From Dama dama (taxonomy: Eukaryota > Chordata > Mammalia > Artiodactyla > Cervidae): 64,000 bases of DNA. The notes under the pieces were generated by a model. It worked only from the letters and a program-made list of their open reading frames with translations. It ran no database searches and was not told the DNA's origin. The stretch lies in NCBI RefSeq assembly GCF_033118175.1, contig NW_026870889.1, positions 2,046,001 through 2,110,000 of the forward strand, written 5' to 3'. Below, piece after piece: positions 33,946 through 45,700 of this stretch; positions within the stretch are counted from its first letter, which is position 1; each line of letters starts with the position of its first letter. The translations under genes were made by a program, and so were the position numbers.

Positions 33946-36900
33946 AGGTCTGGGCAAGGCTGGCCAGGGGCAGGGGCCCTGCTGGGTCCTGCCCCTGGCC
34001 TGTGGGGCCTCTGAGCCCAACCGGCCCTCTCCCACTGGAAGACCTCCCCGGCTGCCTCCAAAGGCCGGTTTGCAAGCGCTCCCGCCCACTGTTCCCAGCA
34101 GGCGTGGACAATGCTCCCAAGCCCGGGAGAAAAGCGCTTCAGGGTGGTGCTCTCTCTGGGCCCTTGCCCCTGAGCCTGGGGGCAAGGCAGGGTGTCCACA
34201 CTCCCAGGCCAAGGCAGAACCACATGCACACGTCTGATCTGCGCCCTGCACCGGCAGAGAGCTCGGGGGAGCCAGAGTCTGTCAGGCAGCTGCTGGGCTG
34301 GCCGCCTGTGTGGGAAGGGGCAGAGCCGACCTAGGGGCAAGTTGGGCCTCTTGCTCTCCCTGCTGCCCTGAGGCTGCTGGGCCAAAGAGGTCTTGGCCAT
34401 CCAGCCCCTTGCTGGTCCCTTCCCTCTGACGAGGCCCTCTGAGCTCCAGCACCTTGCAGTGTGGAGACAGCCCCTGCCAGCAACCACCTCTCGAAGGAGG
34501 CCTCAACCGAGGCCTAGGCCCAGGGGAAAGGCACCAGCGGGGATGAGCCTGGGGAGACGCCCGGGCATGACTGGACCCAGGCCCGCAGCCTGCCCCTTGG
34601 TGGGGCAGTACCCCCGGAGGCCAGGAAGGTCTGGGCAAGGCTGGCCAGGGGCAGGGGCCCTGCTGGGTCCTGCCCCTGGCCTGTGGGGCCTCTGAGCACA
34701 ACCGGCCCTCTCCCACTGGAAGACCTCCCCGGCTGCCTCCAAAGGCTGGTTTGCCAACACTCCCGCCCGCTGTTCTCGCCAGGCACGCACAATTCTCCCA
34801 AGCCCGGGAGAAAAGCGCTTCGGTGTGTTGCTCTCTCCGAGCCCTTGCCCCTGAGTGTGGGGGCCAGGCAGTGGTTCCACACTCCCAGACCAAGGCAGAA
34901 CCACATGCACACGTCTGTTCCTGACCCCTGCACCGGCAGAGAGCTCGGGGGAGCCAGAGTCTGTCAGGCAGCTGCTGGGCTGGCCGCCTGTGTGGGAAGG
35001 GGCAGAGCCGACCTAGGGGCAAGTTGGGCCTCTTCCTCTCCCTGCTGCCCTAAGGCTGCTGGGCCAAAGAGGTCTTGGGCATCCAGTCCCTTGCTGGTCC
35101 CTTCCCTCTGACGAGGCCCTCTGAGCTCCAGCACCTTGCAGTGTGGAGACAGCCCCTGCCAGCAACTTCCTCTCCAAGGAGGCCTCAACCGAGGCCTAGG
35201 CCCAGGGGAAAGGCACCAGCCGGGATGAGCCAGTGGAGGCGCAAGGGCATGTCTGGACCCAGTCCCCGCAGCCTGCCCCTTGGTGGGGCAGTACCCCCGG
35301 AGGCCAGGAAGGTCTGGGCAAGGCTGCCAGGGGCAGGGACACTGCTGGGTCCTGCCCCTGGCCTGTGGGGCGTCTGAGCACAACCGGCACTCTCCCGCTG
35401 GAAGACCTGCCCGGCTGCCTCCAAAGGCCGGTTAACAAGCGCTCCCGCCCACTGTTCCCAGCAGGCGTGCACAATGCTCCCAAGCCCGGGAGAAAAGCGC
35501 TTCGGGGTGGTGCTCTCTCCGGGCCCTTGCCCCTGAGCCTGGGGGCAAGGCAGGGTGTCCACACTCCCAGGCCAAGGCAGAACCACATGCACACGTCTGA
35601 TCTGCCCCCTGCACCGGCAGAGAGCTCGGGGAAGCCAGAGACTGTCAGGCAGCTGCTGGGCTGGCCGCCTGTGTGGGAAGGGGCAGAGCCGACCTAGGGG
35701 CAAGTTGGGCCTCTTGCTCTCCCTGCTGCCCTGAGGCTGCTGGGCCAAAGAGGTCTTGGGCATCCAGCCCCTTGCTTGTCCCTTCCCTCTGACGAGGCCC
35801 TCTGAGCTCCAGCACCTTGCAGTGTGGAGACAGCACCTGCCAGCAATCTCCTCTCCAAGGAGGCCTCAACCGAGGCCTAGGCCCAGGGAAAAGGCACCAG
35901 CGGGGTTGAGCCAGGGGAGGCGCCCGGGCATGTCTGGACCCTGTCCCCGCAGCCTGCCCCTTGCTGGGGCAGTACCCCCGGAGGCCAGGAAGGTCTGGGC
36001 AAGGCTGGCCAGGGGCAGGGGCCCTGCTGGGTCCTGCCCCTGGCCTGTGGGGCCTCTGAGCACAACCGGCCCTTGCCCACTGGAAGACCTCCCCGGCTGC
36101 CTCCAAAGGCCGGTTTGCAAGCCCTCCCGCCCACTGTTCCCGCCAGGCGCGCACAATGCTCCCAAGCCCGGGAGAAAAGCGCTTCGGGGTGGTGGTCTCT
36201 CGGGGCCCCTGCCCCTGAGCCTGGGGGCCAGGCAGGGGATCCACAGTCCCAGGCCAAGGCAGAACCACATGCACACGTCTGTTCCTGCCCCCTCCACCGG
36301 CAGAGAGCTGGGGGGAGCCAGAGTCTGTCAGGCAGCTGCTGGGCTGGCCGCCTGTGTGGGAAGGGGCAGAGCCGACCTAGGGGCAAGTTGGGCCTCTTGC
36401 TCTCCCTGCTGCCCTGAGGCTGCTGGGCCAAAGAGGTCTTGGGCATCCAGCCCCTTGCTGGTCCCTTCCCTCTGACGAGGCCCTCTGAGCTCCAGCACCT
36501 TGCAGTGTGGAGACAGCCCCTGCCAGCAACCTCCTCTCCAAGGAGGCCTCAACCGAGGCCTAGGCCCAGGGGAAAGGCACCAGCGGGGATGAGCCAGTGG
36601 AGGCGCACGGGCATGTCTGGACCCAGTCCCCGCAGCCTGCCCCTTGGTGGGGCAGTACCCCCGGAGGCCAGGAAGGTCTGGGCAAGGCTGGCCAGGGTCA
36701 GGGGCCCTGCTGGGTCCTGCCCCTGGGCTGTGGGGCCTCTGAGCACAACCGGCCCTCTCCCACTGGAAGACCTCCCCGGCTGCCTCCAAAGGCCGGTTTG
36801 CCAACACTCCCGCCCGCTGTTCCCGCCAGGCACGCACAATGCTCCCAAGCCCGGGAGAAAAGCGCTTCGGGGTGTTGCCCTCTCCGGACCCTTGCCCCTG

Positions 36901-39900
36901 AGCCTGGGGTCCAGGCAGTGGGTCCACACTCCCAGACCAAGGCAGAACCACATGCACACGTCTGTTCCTGACCCCTGCACCGGCAGAGAGCTCGGGGGAG
37001 CCAGAGTCTGTCAGGCAGCTGCTGGGTTGGCTGACTGTGTGGGAAGGGGCAGAGCCGACGTAGGGGCAAGTTGGGCCTCTTCCTCTCCCTGCTGCCCTGA
37101 GGCTGCTGGGCCAAAGACGTCTTGGGCATCCAGCCCCTTACTGGTCCCTTCCCTCTGACGAGGCCCTCTGAGCTCCAGCACCTTGCAGTGTGGAGACAGC
37201 CCCTGCCAGCAACCTCCTCTGCAAGGAGGCCTCAACCGAGGCCTAGGCCCAGGGGAAAGGCACCAGCGGGGATGAGCCAGTGGAGGCGCAAGGGCATGTC
37301 TGGACCCAGTCCCCGCAGCCTGCCCCTTGGTGGGGCAGTACCCCCGGAGGCCAGGAAGGTCTGGGCAAGGCTGCGAGGGGCAGGGGCCCTGCTGGATCGT
37401 GCCACTGGCCTGTGGGGCGTCTGAGCATAACCGGCACTCTCCCGCTGGAAGACCTCCCCGTCTGCCTCCAAAGGCCGGTTTGCAAGCACTCCCGCCCGCT
37501 GTTCACGCCAGGCACGCACAATGCTCCCAAGCCCGGGAGAAAAGCACTTCGGAGTCGTGCTCTCTCCGGGCCCTTGCCCCTGAGCCTGGGGGCAAGGCAG
37601 GGGGAACACACTCCCAGGCCAAGGCAGAAACACATGCCCACGTCTGTTCCTGTCCCCTGCACCGGCAGAGAGCTTGGGGGAGCCAGAGTCTGTCAGGCAG
37701 GTGCTGGGTTGGCCGCCTGTGTGGGAAGGGGCAGAGCCGACCTAGGGGCAAGTTGGGCCTCTTGCTCTCCCTGCTGCCCTGAGGCTGCTGGGCCAAAGAC
37801 GTCTTGGGCATCCAGCCCCTCGCTGGTCCCTTCACTCTGACGAGGCCCTCTGAGCTCCAGCACCTTGCAGTGTGGAGACAGCCCCTGCCAGCAACCTCCT
37901 CTCCAAGGAGGCCTCAACCGAGGCCTAGGCCCAGGGGAAAGGCACCAGCGGGGATGAGCCAGGGGAGGCGCCCGAGCATGTCTGGACCCAGTTCCCGCAG
38001 CCTGCCCCTTGGTGGGGCAGTACCCCCGGAGGCCAGGAAGGTCTGGGCAAGGCTGGCCAGGGGCAGGGGCCCTGCTGGGTCCTGCCCCTGGCCTGTGGGG
38101 CCTCTGAGCACAACCGGCCCTCTCCCACTGAAAGACCTCCCCGGCTGCCTCCAAAGGCCGGTTTGCAAGCGCTACCGCCCACTGTTCCCAGCAGGCGTGC
38201 ACAATGCTCCTAAGCCCGGGAGAAAAGCGCTTCAGGGTGGTGCTCTCTCTGGGCCCTTGCCCCTGAGCCTGGGGGCAAGGCAGGGTGTCCACACTCCCAG
38301 GCCAAGGCAGAACCACATGCACAAGTCTGATCTGCCCCTTGCACCGGCAGAGAGCTCGGGGGAGCCAGAGTTTGTCAGGCAGCTGCTGGGCTGGCCGCCT
38401 GTGTGGGAAGTGGCAGAGCCGACCTAGGGGCAAGTTGGGCCTCTTGCCCTCCCTGCTGCCCTGAGGCTGCTGGGCCAAAGAGGTCTTGGGCATCCAACCC
38501 CTTGCTGGTCCCTTCCCTCTGACGAGGCCCTCTGAGCTCCAGCACCTTGCAGTGTGGAGACAGCCCCTGCCAGCAACCTCCTCTCCAAGGAGGCCTAAAC
38601 CGAGGCCTAGGCACAGGGGAAAGGCACCAGCGGGGATGAGCCTGGGGAGGCGCCCGGGCATGTATGGACCCAGTCCCCGCAGCCTGCCCCTTGGTGGGGC
38701 AGTACCCCCGGAGGCGAGGAAGGTCTGGGCAAGGCTGGCCAGGGGCAGGGGACCTGCTGGGTCCTGCCCCTGGCCTGTGGGGCCTCTGAGCACAACCGGC
38801 CCTCTCCCACTGGAAGACTTCCCCGGCTGCCTCCAAAGGCCGGTTTGCCAACACTCCCGCCCGCTGTTCCAACCAAGGGCGCACAATGCTCCCAAGCCCG
38901 GGAGAAAATCGCCTCGGGGTGGTGCTCTCTCCGGGCCCTTTCCCCTGAGCCTGGGGGCCAGGCAGGGGGTCCACACTCCCAGGCCAAGGCAGAACGACAT
39001 GCACACGTCTGTTCCTGCCCCATGCACCGGCAGAGAGCTCGGGGGAGCCAGAGTCTGTCAGGCAGCTGCTGGGCTGGCCGCCTGTGTGGGAAGGGGCAGA
39101 GCCGACCTAGGGGCAAGTTGGCCCTCATGCTCTCCCTGCTGCGCTGAGGCTGCTGGGCCAAAGAGATCTTGGGCATCCAGCCCCTTGCTTGTCCCTTCCC
39201 TCTGACGAGGCCCTCTGAGCTCCAGCACCTTGCAGTGTGGAGACAGCCCCTGCCAGCAACCTCCTCTCCAGGGAGGCCTCAACCGAGGCCTAGGACCAGG
39301 GGAAAGGCACCAGCGGGGATGAGCCTGGGGAGGCGCCCGGGCATGTCTGGACCCAGTCCCCGCAGCCTGCCCCTTGGTGGGGCAGTACCCCCGGAGGCCA
39401 GGAAGGTCTGGGCAAGGCTGGCCACGGGCAGGGGCCCTGCTGGGTCCTGCCCCTGGCCTGTGGGGCCTCTGAGCACAACCGGCCCTCTCCCACTGGAAGA
39501 CTTCCCCGGCTGCCTCCAAAGGCCGGTTTGCCAACACTCCCGCCCGTTGTTCCCGCCAGGCGCGCACAATTCTCCCAAGCCCGGGAGAAAAGCGCTTCGG
39601 GGTGGTGCTCTCTCCGGGCCCTTGCCCCTGAGCGTGGGGGCGAGGCAGTGGGTCCACACTCCCAGACCAACGCAGAACCACATGCACACGTGTGTTCCTG
39701 ACCCGTGCACCGGCAGAGAGCTCGGGGAGCCAGAGTCTGTCAGGCAGCTGCTGGGCTGGCCGCCTGTGTGGGAAGGGGCAGAGCCGACCTAGGGGCAAGT
39801 TGGGCCTCTTGCTCTCCCTGCTGCCCTGAGGCTGCTGGGCCAAAGAGGTCTTGGGCATCCAGCCCCTTGCTGGTCCCTTCCCTCTGACGAGGCCCTCTGA

Positions 39901-40856
39901 GCTCCAGCACCTTGCAGTGTGGAGACAGCCCCTGCCAGCAACCTCCTCTCCAAGGAGGCCTCAACCGAGGCCTAGGCCCAGGGGAAAGGCACCAGCGGGG
40001 ATGAGCCTGGGGAGGCGCCCGGCCATGTCTGGACCCAGTCCCCGCAGCCTGCCCCTTGGTGGGGCAGTACCCCCGGAGGCCAGGAGGGTCTGGGCAAGGC
40101 TGCCAGGGGCAGGGACACTGCTGGGTCCTGCCCCTGGCCTGTGGGGCGTCTGAGCACAACCGGCACTCTCCCGCTGGAAGACCTCCCCGGCTGCCTCCAA
40201 AGGCCGGTTTGCAAGCACTCCCGCCCGCTGTTCCCGCCAGGCACGCACAATGCTCCCAAGCCCGGGAGAAAAGCGCTTCGGGGTGGTGCTCTCTCCGGGC
40301 CCTTGCCCCTGCGCCTGGGGGACAGGCAGGGGGAACACACTCCCAGGCCAAGGCAGAACGACATGCACACGTCTGTTCCTGCCCCCTACACCGGCAGAGA
40401 GTTCGGGGGAGCCAGAGACTGCCAGGCTGCTGCTGGGCTGGCTGCCTGTGTGGGACGGGGTAGAGCCGACCTAGGGGCAAGTTGGGCCTCTTGCTCTCCC
40501 TGCTGCCCTGAGGCTGCTGGGTCAAAGAGGTCTTGGGCATCCAGCCCTTTGCTGGTCCTTTCCCTCTGACGAGGCCCTCTGAGCTCCAGCACCTTGCAGT
40601 GTGCAGACAGCCCCTGCCGGCAACCTCCTCTCCAAGGAGGCCTCAACCGAGGCCTAGGCCCAGGGGAAAGGCACCAGCGGGTATGAGCCTGGGGAGGTGC
40701 CCGGGCATGTCTGGACCCAGGCCCCGCAGCCTGCCCCTTGGTGGGGTAGTACCCCCGGAGGCCAGGAAGGTCTGGGCAAGGCTGCCAGAGGCAGGGACAC
40801 TGCTGGGTCCTGCCCCTGGCCTGTGGGGCCTCTGAGAACAACTGGCCCTCTCCCGC
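33481..40856 (+). repeat. 682-bp monomer array, segment 3
   Basis: It starts with the 3' part of expanded monomer 2. Full monomers start at 33711 (A), 34393 (C), 35075 (A), 35756 (D), 36439 (C), 37122 (B), 37804 (A), 38486 (F), 39169 (C) and 39851 (E). It ends with the left part of expanded monomer 3 (40533-40856). The order A, F, C, E and then the expanded monomer repeats the order 4325, 5007, 5690, 6372, 7054 of segment 1. Confidence 0.96.
33950..37500. repeat. Five-monomer duplicated block, left copy (15,492 bp spacing)
   Basis: Anchors 34393, 35075, 35756, 36439 and 37122 pair with 49885, 50567, 51248, 51931 and 52614, each at exactly 15,492 bp. Shared rare variants are TCTGAGCCCAACCGG, GGCGTGGACAATGC, the anchor form TTGGCCATCC, GGCATGACTGGACC, CTGCCCTAAGGCTGC and GGCTGCGAGGGGC. 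It starts directly after the block that matches array 3. Confidence 0.87.
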
Positions 40857-43800
40857 TGGAAGACCTCCCCGGCTGCCTCCAAAGGCTGGTTTGCAAGCAC
40901 TCAATCCCGCTGTTCACGCCAGCTGCGCACAATGCTCCCAAGCCCGGGAGAAAAGCATTTTGGGGTGGTGCTCACTCCGGGCTTTGGAAGACCTCCCCGG
41001 CTGCCTCCAAGGCCGGTTTGCAAGCACTTCTGCCTGCTGTTCCCGCCACCTGCGCACAATGCTCCCAAGCCCGGGAGAAAAGCGTTTCGGGGTGGTGTTC
41101 TCTCTGGGCCCAAGAAAGACCTCCCGGGCTGCCCCCAAATGCCGGTTTGCAAGCACTCCCACTCACTGTTCCCGCCATCCGTGCAAATGCTCCAAGCCCA
41201 GGAGAAAAGCCCTTCAGGGTGGTGCTCTCTCCCGGCCCTTGGAAGACCTCCCCGGCTGCCTCCAAAGGCTGGATTTCAAGTACTCCCTCCCGCTGTCCCG
41301 CCAGCCACACACAATGCTCCCAATCATGGGAGAAAAGCGCTTCGGGGTGGTGCTCTCTACGGGCCCTTGGAAGACCTCCCCGTTTGTCTCCAAAGGCCGG
41401 TTTGCAAGCACTCATGCCCGCTGTTCCCGCCAGCCGCGCACAATGCTCCCAAGCCTAGGAGAAAAGCGCTTCGGGGTGGTGCTCTCTCCCGGCCCTTGGA
41501 AGACCTCCCCGGCTGCCTCCAAAGGCCGGTTTGCAAGCACTCAATCCCGCTGTTCCCGCCAGCCGCGCACAATGCTCCCAAGCCCGGGAGAAAAGCGCTT
41601 TGGGGTGGTGCTCTCTCCCGGCCCTTGGAAGACCTCCCCGGCTGCCTCCAAAGGCTGGTTTTCAAGAACTCCCTCCCGCTGACCCGCCAGCCGCACACAA
41701 TGCTCCCAAGCCCGGGAGAAAAGCATTTTGGGGTGGTCTCTCTCCGGGCCCTTGGAAGACTCCCCGGCTGCCTCTAAAGGCCGGTTTGCAAGCACTCATG
41801 TCCTCTGTTCCCGACAGCCGCGAACAATGCTCCCAATTCCGTGAGAAAAGTGCTTCGGGATGGTGCTCTCTCCGGGCCGTTGGAAGACCTCCCAAGCTGC
41901 CTCCAAAGGCCGGTTTGCAAGCACTCCCGCCCGCTGTTCCCGCCAGCCTCGCACAATGCTCCCAAGACCGGGAGAAAAGCGCTTCGGGGTGGTGTTCTCT
42001 CCGTGCCAATGGAGGACCTCCCTGGCTGCCCCCAAAGGCCGGTTTGCAAGCACTCCCACTCGCTGTTCCCGCCAGCCACGCACAATCCTCCAAAACCCCG
42101 GAGAAAAGCGCTTCGGGGTGGTGTTCTCTCCGTGCCCATGGAAGACCTCCCGGGGTGCCCCCAAAGGCCGGTTTGGAAGCACTCCCACTCGCTGTTCCCG
42201 CCATCCGCGCACAATGCTCCCAAGCCCGGGAGAAAAGCATTTTGGGGTGGTGCTCACACCGGGCCCTGGAAGACCTCCCCGGCTGCCTCCAAAGGACGGT
42301 TTTCAAGCACTCCTGCCTGCTGTTCCCGCCACCCGCGCACAATGCTCCCAAGCCGGGGAGAAAAGCGCTTCGGGGTGGTGCTCTCTACAGGCCCTTGGAA
42401 GACCTCCCCGGCTGCCTCCAAAGGCCGGTTTGCAAGGACTCCTTCCTGCTGTTCCCGCCATCCGCGCACAATGCTCCCAAGCCCGGGAGAAAAGCATTTT
42501 GGGGTGGTGCTCACACCGGGCCCTGGAAGACCTCCCCGGCTGCCTCCAAAGGACGGTTTTCAAGCACTCCTGCCTGCTGTTCCCGCCACCCGCGCAGAAT
42601 GCTCCCAAGCCCGGGAGAAAAGCGCTTCGGGGTGGTGCTCTCTACAGGCCCTTGGAAGACCTCCCCGGCTGCCTCCAAAGGCCGGTTTGCAAGGACTCCT
42701 TCCTGCTGTTCCCGCCAGCCACGCACAATGCTCCCAAGCCCGGGAGAAAAGCATTTTGGGGTGGTGCTCACTCCGGGCCCTTGGAAGACCTCCTCGGCTG
42801 CCTCCAAAGGCCAGTTTGCAAGCAGTCCTGCCTGCTGTTCCCGCCAGCCGCGCACAATGCTCCCAAGCCCGGGAGAAAAGCGCTTCGGGGTGGTGCTCTC
42901 TCCGGGCCCTTGGAAGACGTCCCCGGCTGCCTCCAAAGGCCGGTTTGCAAGCACTCATGCCCGTTGTTCCCACCAGCCGCGCACAATGCTTCCAAGCCCG
43001 GGAGAAAGGCATTTTGGGGTGGTGCTCACTCCGGGCCCTTGGAAGACCTCCCCGGCTGCCTCCAAAAGCCAGTTTGCAAGCAGTCCTGCCTGCTGTTCCC
43101 GCCAGCCGCGCACAATGTTCCCAAGCCCGGGAGAAAAGCACTTCGGGGTGGTGCTCTCTCCGGGCACTTTCAAGACCTCCCCGGCTGCCTCCAAAGGCCG
43201 GTTTGTAAGTACTCATGCCCGCTGCTTCCGCCAGCCACGCACAATGCTCCCAAGCCCGGGAGAAAAGCATTTTGGGGTGGTGCTCTCTCCGGGCCCTTGG
43301 AAGACCTCCCGGGCTGCCTCCAAAGGCCGGTTTGCAAGCATTCATGTCCGTTGTTCCCGACAGCCGCGCACAATGCTCCCAAGCCCGAGAGAAAAGCATT
43401 TTGGGGTGGTGCTCTCTCCGGGCCCTTGGAAGACCTCCCGGGCTGCCTCCAAAGGCCGGTTTGCAAGCATTCATGTCCGTTGTTCCCGACAGCCGCGCAC
43501 AATGCTCCCAAGCCCGGGAGAAAAGCGCTTCGGGGTGGTGTTCTCTCAGGGACCATGGAGGACCTCCCCGGCTGCCCCCAAAGGCCGGTTTGCAAGCATT
43601 CCCACTCGCTGTTCCCGCCAGGCACACACAATGTTCCAAAACCCCGGAGAAAAGCGCTTCGGGGTGGTGCTCTCTCCGCGCCCTTGGAAGACTTCTCTGG
43701 CTGCCGCCAAAGGCCGGTTTGCAAGAATTCCCTCCCGCTGTCCCACCAGCCGCACACAATGCTCCAAAACCCGAGAGAAAAGCGCTTCGAGGTGGTGCTC

Positions 43801-44119
43801 TCTCCGGGCCCTTGGAAGACCTCCCCGGCTGCCTCCAAAGGCCGGTTTGCAAGCACTCCTGCCTGCTGTTCCCGCCACGCGCGCACAATGCTCCCAAGCC
43901 CGGAAGAAAAGCATTTTGGGGTAGTGCTCTCTCCGGGCCCTTGGAAGACCTCCCGGGCTGCCTCCAAAGGCCGGTTTGCAAGCACTCATGTCCGCTGTTC
44001 CCGACAGCCGCGCACAATGCTCCCAAGCCCGGGAGAAAAGCATTTTGGGGTGCTGATCAGTCCGGGCCCTTGGAAGACGTCCCCGGCTGCCTCCAAAGGA
44101 CAGTTTGCAAGAACTCATG
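37804..44119. repeat. Large duplicated block including nested array 3
   Basis: Partner of 4325-10640 at 33,479 bp. Monomers 37804 and 4325 share GTTCCCGCAGCC and AGCGCTACCGCCC. Monomers 38486 and 5007 share CATGTATGGACC and CAACCAAGGGCGC. Scattered single-base differences separate the two copies. Confidence 0.85.
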
Positions 44120-44428
44120 CCCGCTGTTCCCGCCAGGCATGCACAATGCTCCCAAGCCCGGGAGAAAAGCGCTTCGGGGTGGTGCTCTCACCGGGCCCTT
44201 GCCCCTGATCCTGGGGGCAATGCAGGGGGAACACACTCCCAGGCCAAGGCAGAACCACATGCAAACGTCTGTTCCTGGTCCCTGCACTGGCAGAGAGCTC
44301 GGGGGAGCCAGAGTATGCCAGGCAGCTGCTGGGTTGGCGGCCTGTGTGGAAAGGGGCAGAGCCGACCTAGGGGCAAGTTGGGCCTCTTGCTCTCCCTGCT
44401 GCCCTGAGGCTGCTGGGCCAAATAGGTC
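40533..44428 (+). repeat. Expanded 682-bp monomer 3 hosting a nested short-unit array
   Basis: The anchor-to-anchor distance is 3,896 bp, which is one monomer plus 25 extra short units, the same as expanded monomer 1. The left flank carries the shared private variants (TGTGCAGACAGC, GGTGGGGTAGTACC, CTGAGAACAACTGG). The right flank after 44198 (CCCCTGATCCTGGGGGCAATG) is shared with expanded monomer 2. Confidence 0.93.
40857..44198 (+). repeat. Nested array 3: 26 tandem copies of the 127-129 bp subunit
   Basis: Unit starts follow those of array 1 shifted by 33,479 bp. I checked 40857, 40985, 41113, 41240, 41368, 41497, 41626, 41753, 41881 and 44071. Even the 127-bp short units (the third and seventh) fall at the same ordinal positions. 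Unit n of array 3 is more like unit n of array 1 than like its own neighbours; for example, unit 3 in both has GGGCCCAAGAAAGACC. Only the last unit differs strongly: here it carries GGACAGTTTGCAAGAACTC and GCCAGGCATGCAC. Confidence 0.94.
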
Positions 44429-44663
44429 TTGGGCATCCAGCCCCTTGCTGGTCCCTTCCCTCTGATGAGGCCCTCTGAGCTCCAGCACCTTGCAGTGTGG
44501 AGACAGCCCCTGCCAGCAACCTCCTCTCCAAGGCGGCCTCAACCGAGGCCTAGGCCCAGGGGAAAGGCACCAGCGGGAATGAGCCTGGGGAGGCGCCCGG
44601 GCATGTCTGGACCCAGTCCCCGCAGCCTGCCCCTTGGTGGGGCAGTACCCCCGGAGGCCAGGA
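42139..44663. repeat. Right half of nested array 3 plus flank, duplicated at 10,718 bp
   Basis: Partner of 31421-33945. To its right, at about 44670, the sequence changes to the block shared with 54.2 kb, while the partner changes to the block shared with 49.4 kb. A recombination boundary therefore lies at the same monomer offset in both. Confidence 0.87.
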
Positions 44664-45700
44664 AGGTCTGTGCAAGGCTGCCAGGGGCAGGGACAGCGCT
44701 GGGTCCTGCCCCTGGCCTGTGGGACGTCTGAGCACAACCGGCACTCTCCCGCTGGAAGACCTCCCCGTCTGCCTCGAAAGGCTGGTTTGCAAGCACTCAA
44801 GCCCGCTGTTCCCGCCAGGCACGCACAATGCTCCCAATCCCGGTAGAAAAGCGCTTCGGGGTGGTGCTCTCTCCGGGCCCTTGCCCCTAAGCCTGCGGGC
44901 CAGGCAGGGGGAACACACTCCCAGGCCAAGACAGAACGACATGAACACGTCTGTTCCTGCCCCCTACACCGGCAGAGAGCTCGGGGTAGCCAGAGTCTCT
45001 CAGGCAGGTGCTGGGCTGGCCGCCTGTGTGGGAAGGGGCAGAGCCGACCTAGGGGCAAGTTGGGCCTCTTGCTCTCCCTGCTGCCCTGAGGCTGCTGGGC
45101 CAAAGACGTCTTGGGCATCCAGCCCTTTGCTGGTCCCTTCCCTCTGACGAGGCCCTCTGAGCTCCAGCACCTTGCAGTGTGGAGACAGCACCTGCCAGCA
45201 ATCTCCTCTCCAAGGAGGCCTCAACCGAGGCCTAGGCCCAGGGGAAAGGCACCAGCGGGGATGAGCCTGGGGAGGCGCCCGGGCATGTCTGGACCCAGTC
45301 CCCGCAGCCTGCCCCTTGGTGGGGCAGTACCCCTGGAGGCCAGGAAGGTCTGGGCAAGGCTGACCAGGGGCATGGGACCTGCTGGGTCCTGCCCCTGGCC
45401 TGTGGGGCCTCTGAGCACAACCGGCCCTCTCCCACTGGAAGACCTCCCCGGCTGCCTCCAAAGGCCGTTTTGCACGCACTCCCGCCCACTGTTCCCACCA
45501 AGCGCGCACAATGCTCCCATCCCGGGAGAAAAGCGTTTCGGGGTGGTGCTCTCTCCGGGCCCTTGCCCCTGAGACTGGGGGCCAGGCAGGGGGTCCACAC
45601 TCCCAGGCCAAGGCAGAACCACATGCACACGTCTGTTCCTGACCCCTGCACCGGCAGAGAGCTCGGGGGAGCCAGAGTCTGTCAGGCAGCTGCTGGGCTG
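44663..45700. repeat. Duplicated block, 14-monomer spacing, left copy
   Basis: Matches about 54213-55250 at 9,550 bp. Shared variants are GGGACAGCGCTGGG, GTGGGACGTCTGAGC, CCCCTAAGCCTGCGGG, CATGAACACGTCTG, TACCCCTGGAGG, CCGTTTTGCACGCAC and the 3-bp-shorter GCTCCCATCCCGGG. The match ends where GCCGCCTTTGTGG faces GCCGCCTGTGTGG. Confidence 0.83.

Noticed and set aside
7344..44208. Long open reading frames (over 400 codons) on both strands within the nested arrays
   Set aside because: They exist in several overlapping frames at once, begin and end with the repeat array, show the unit period, and match no protein family that I recognise. The 43-codon period and scarcity of stop codons explain them.
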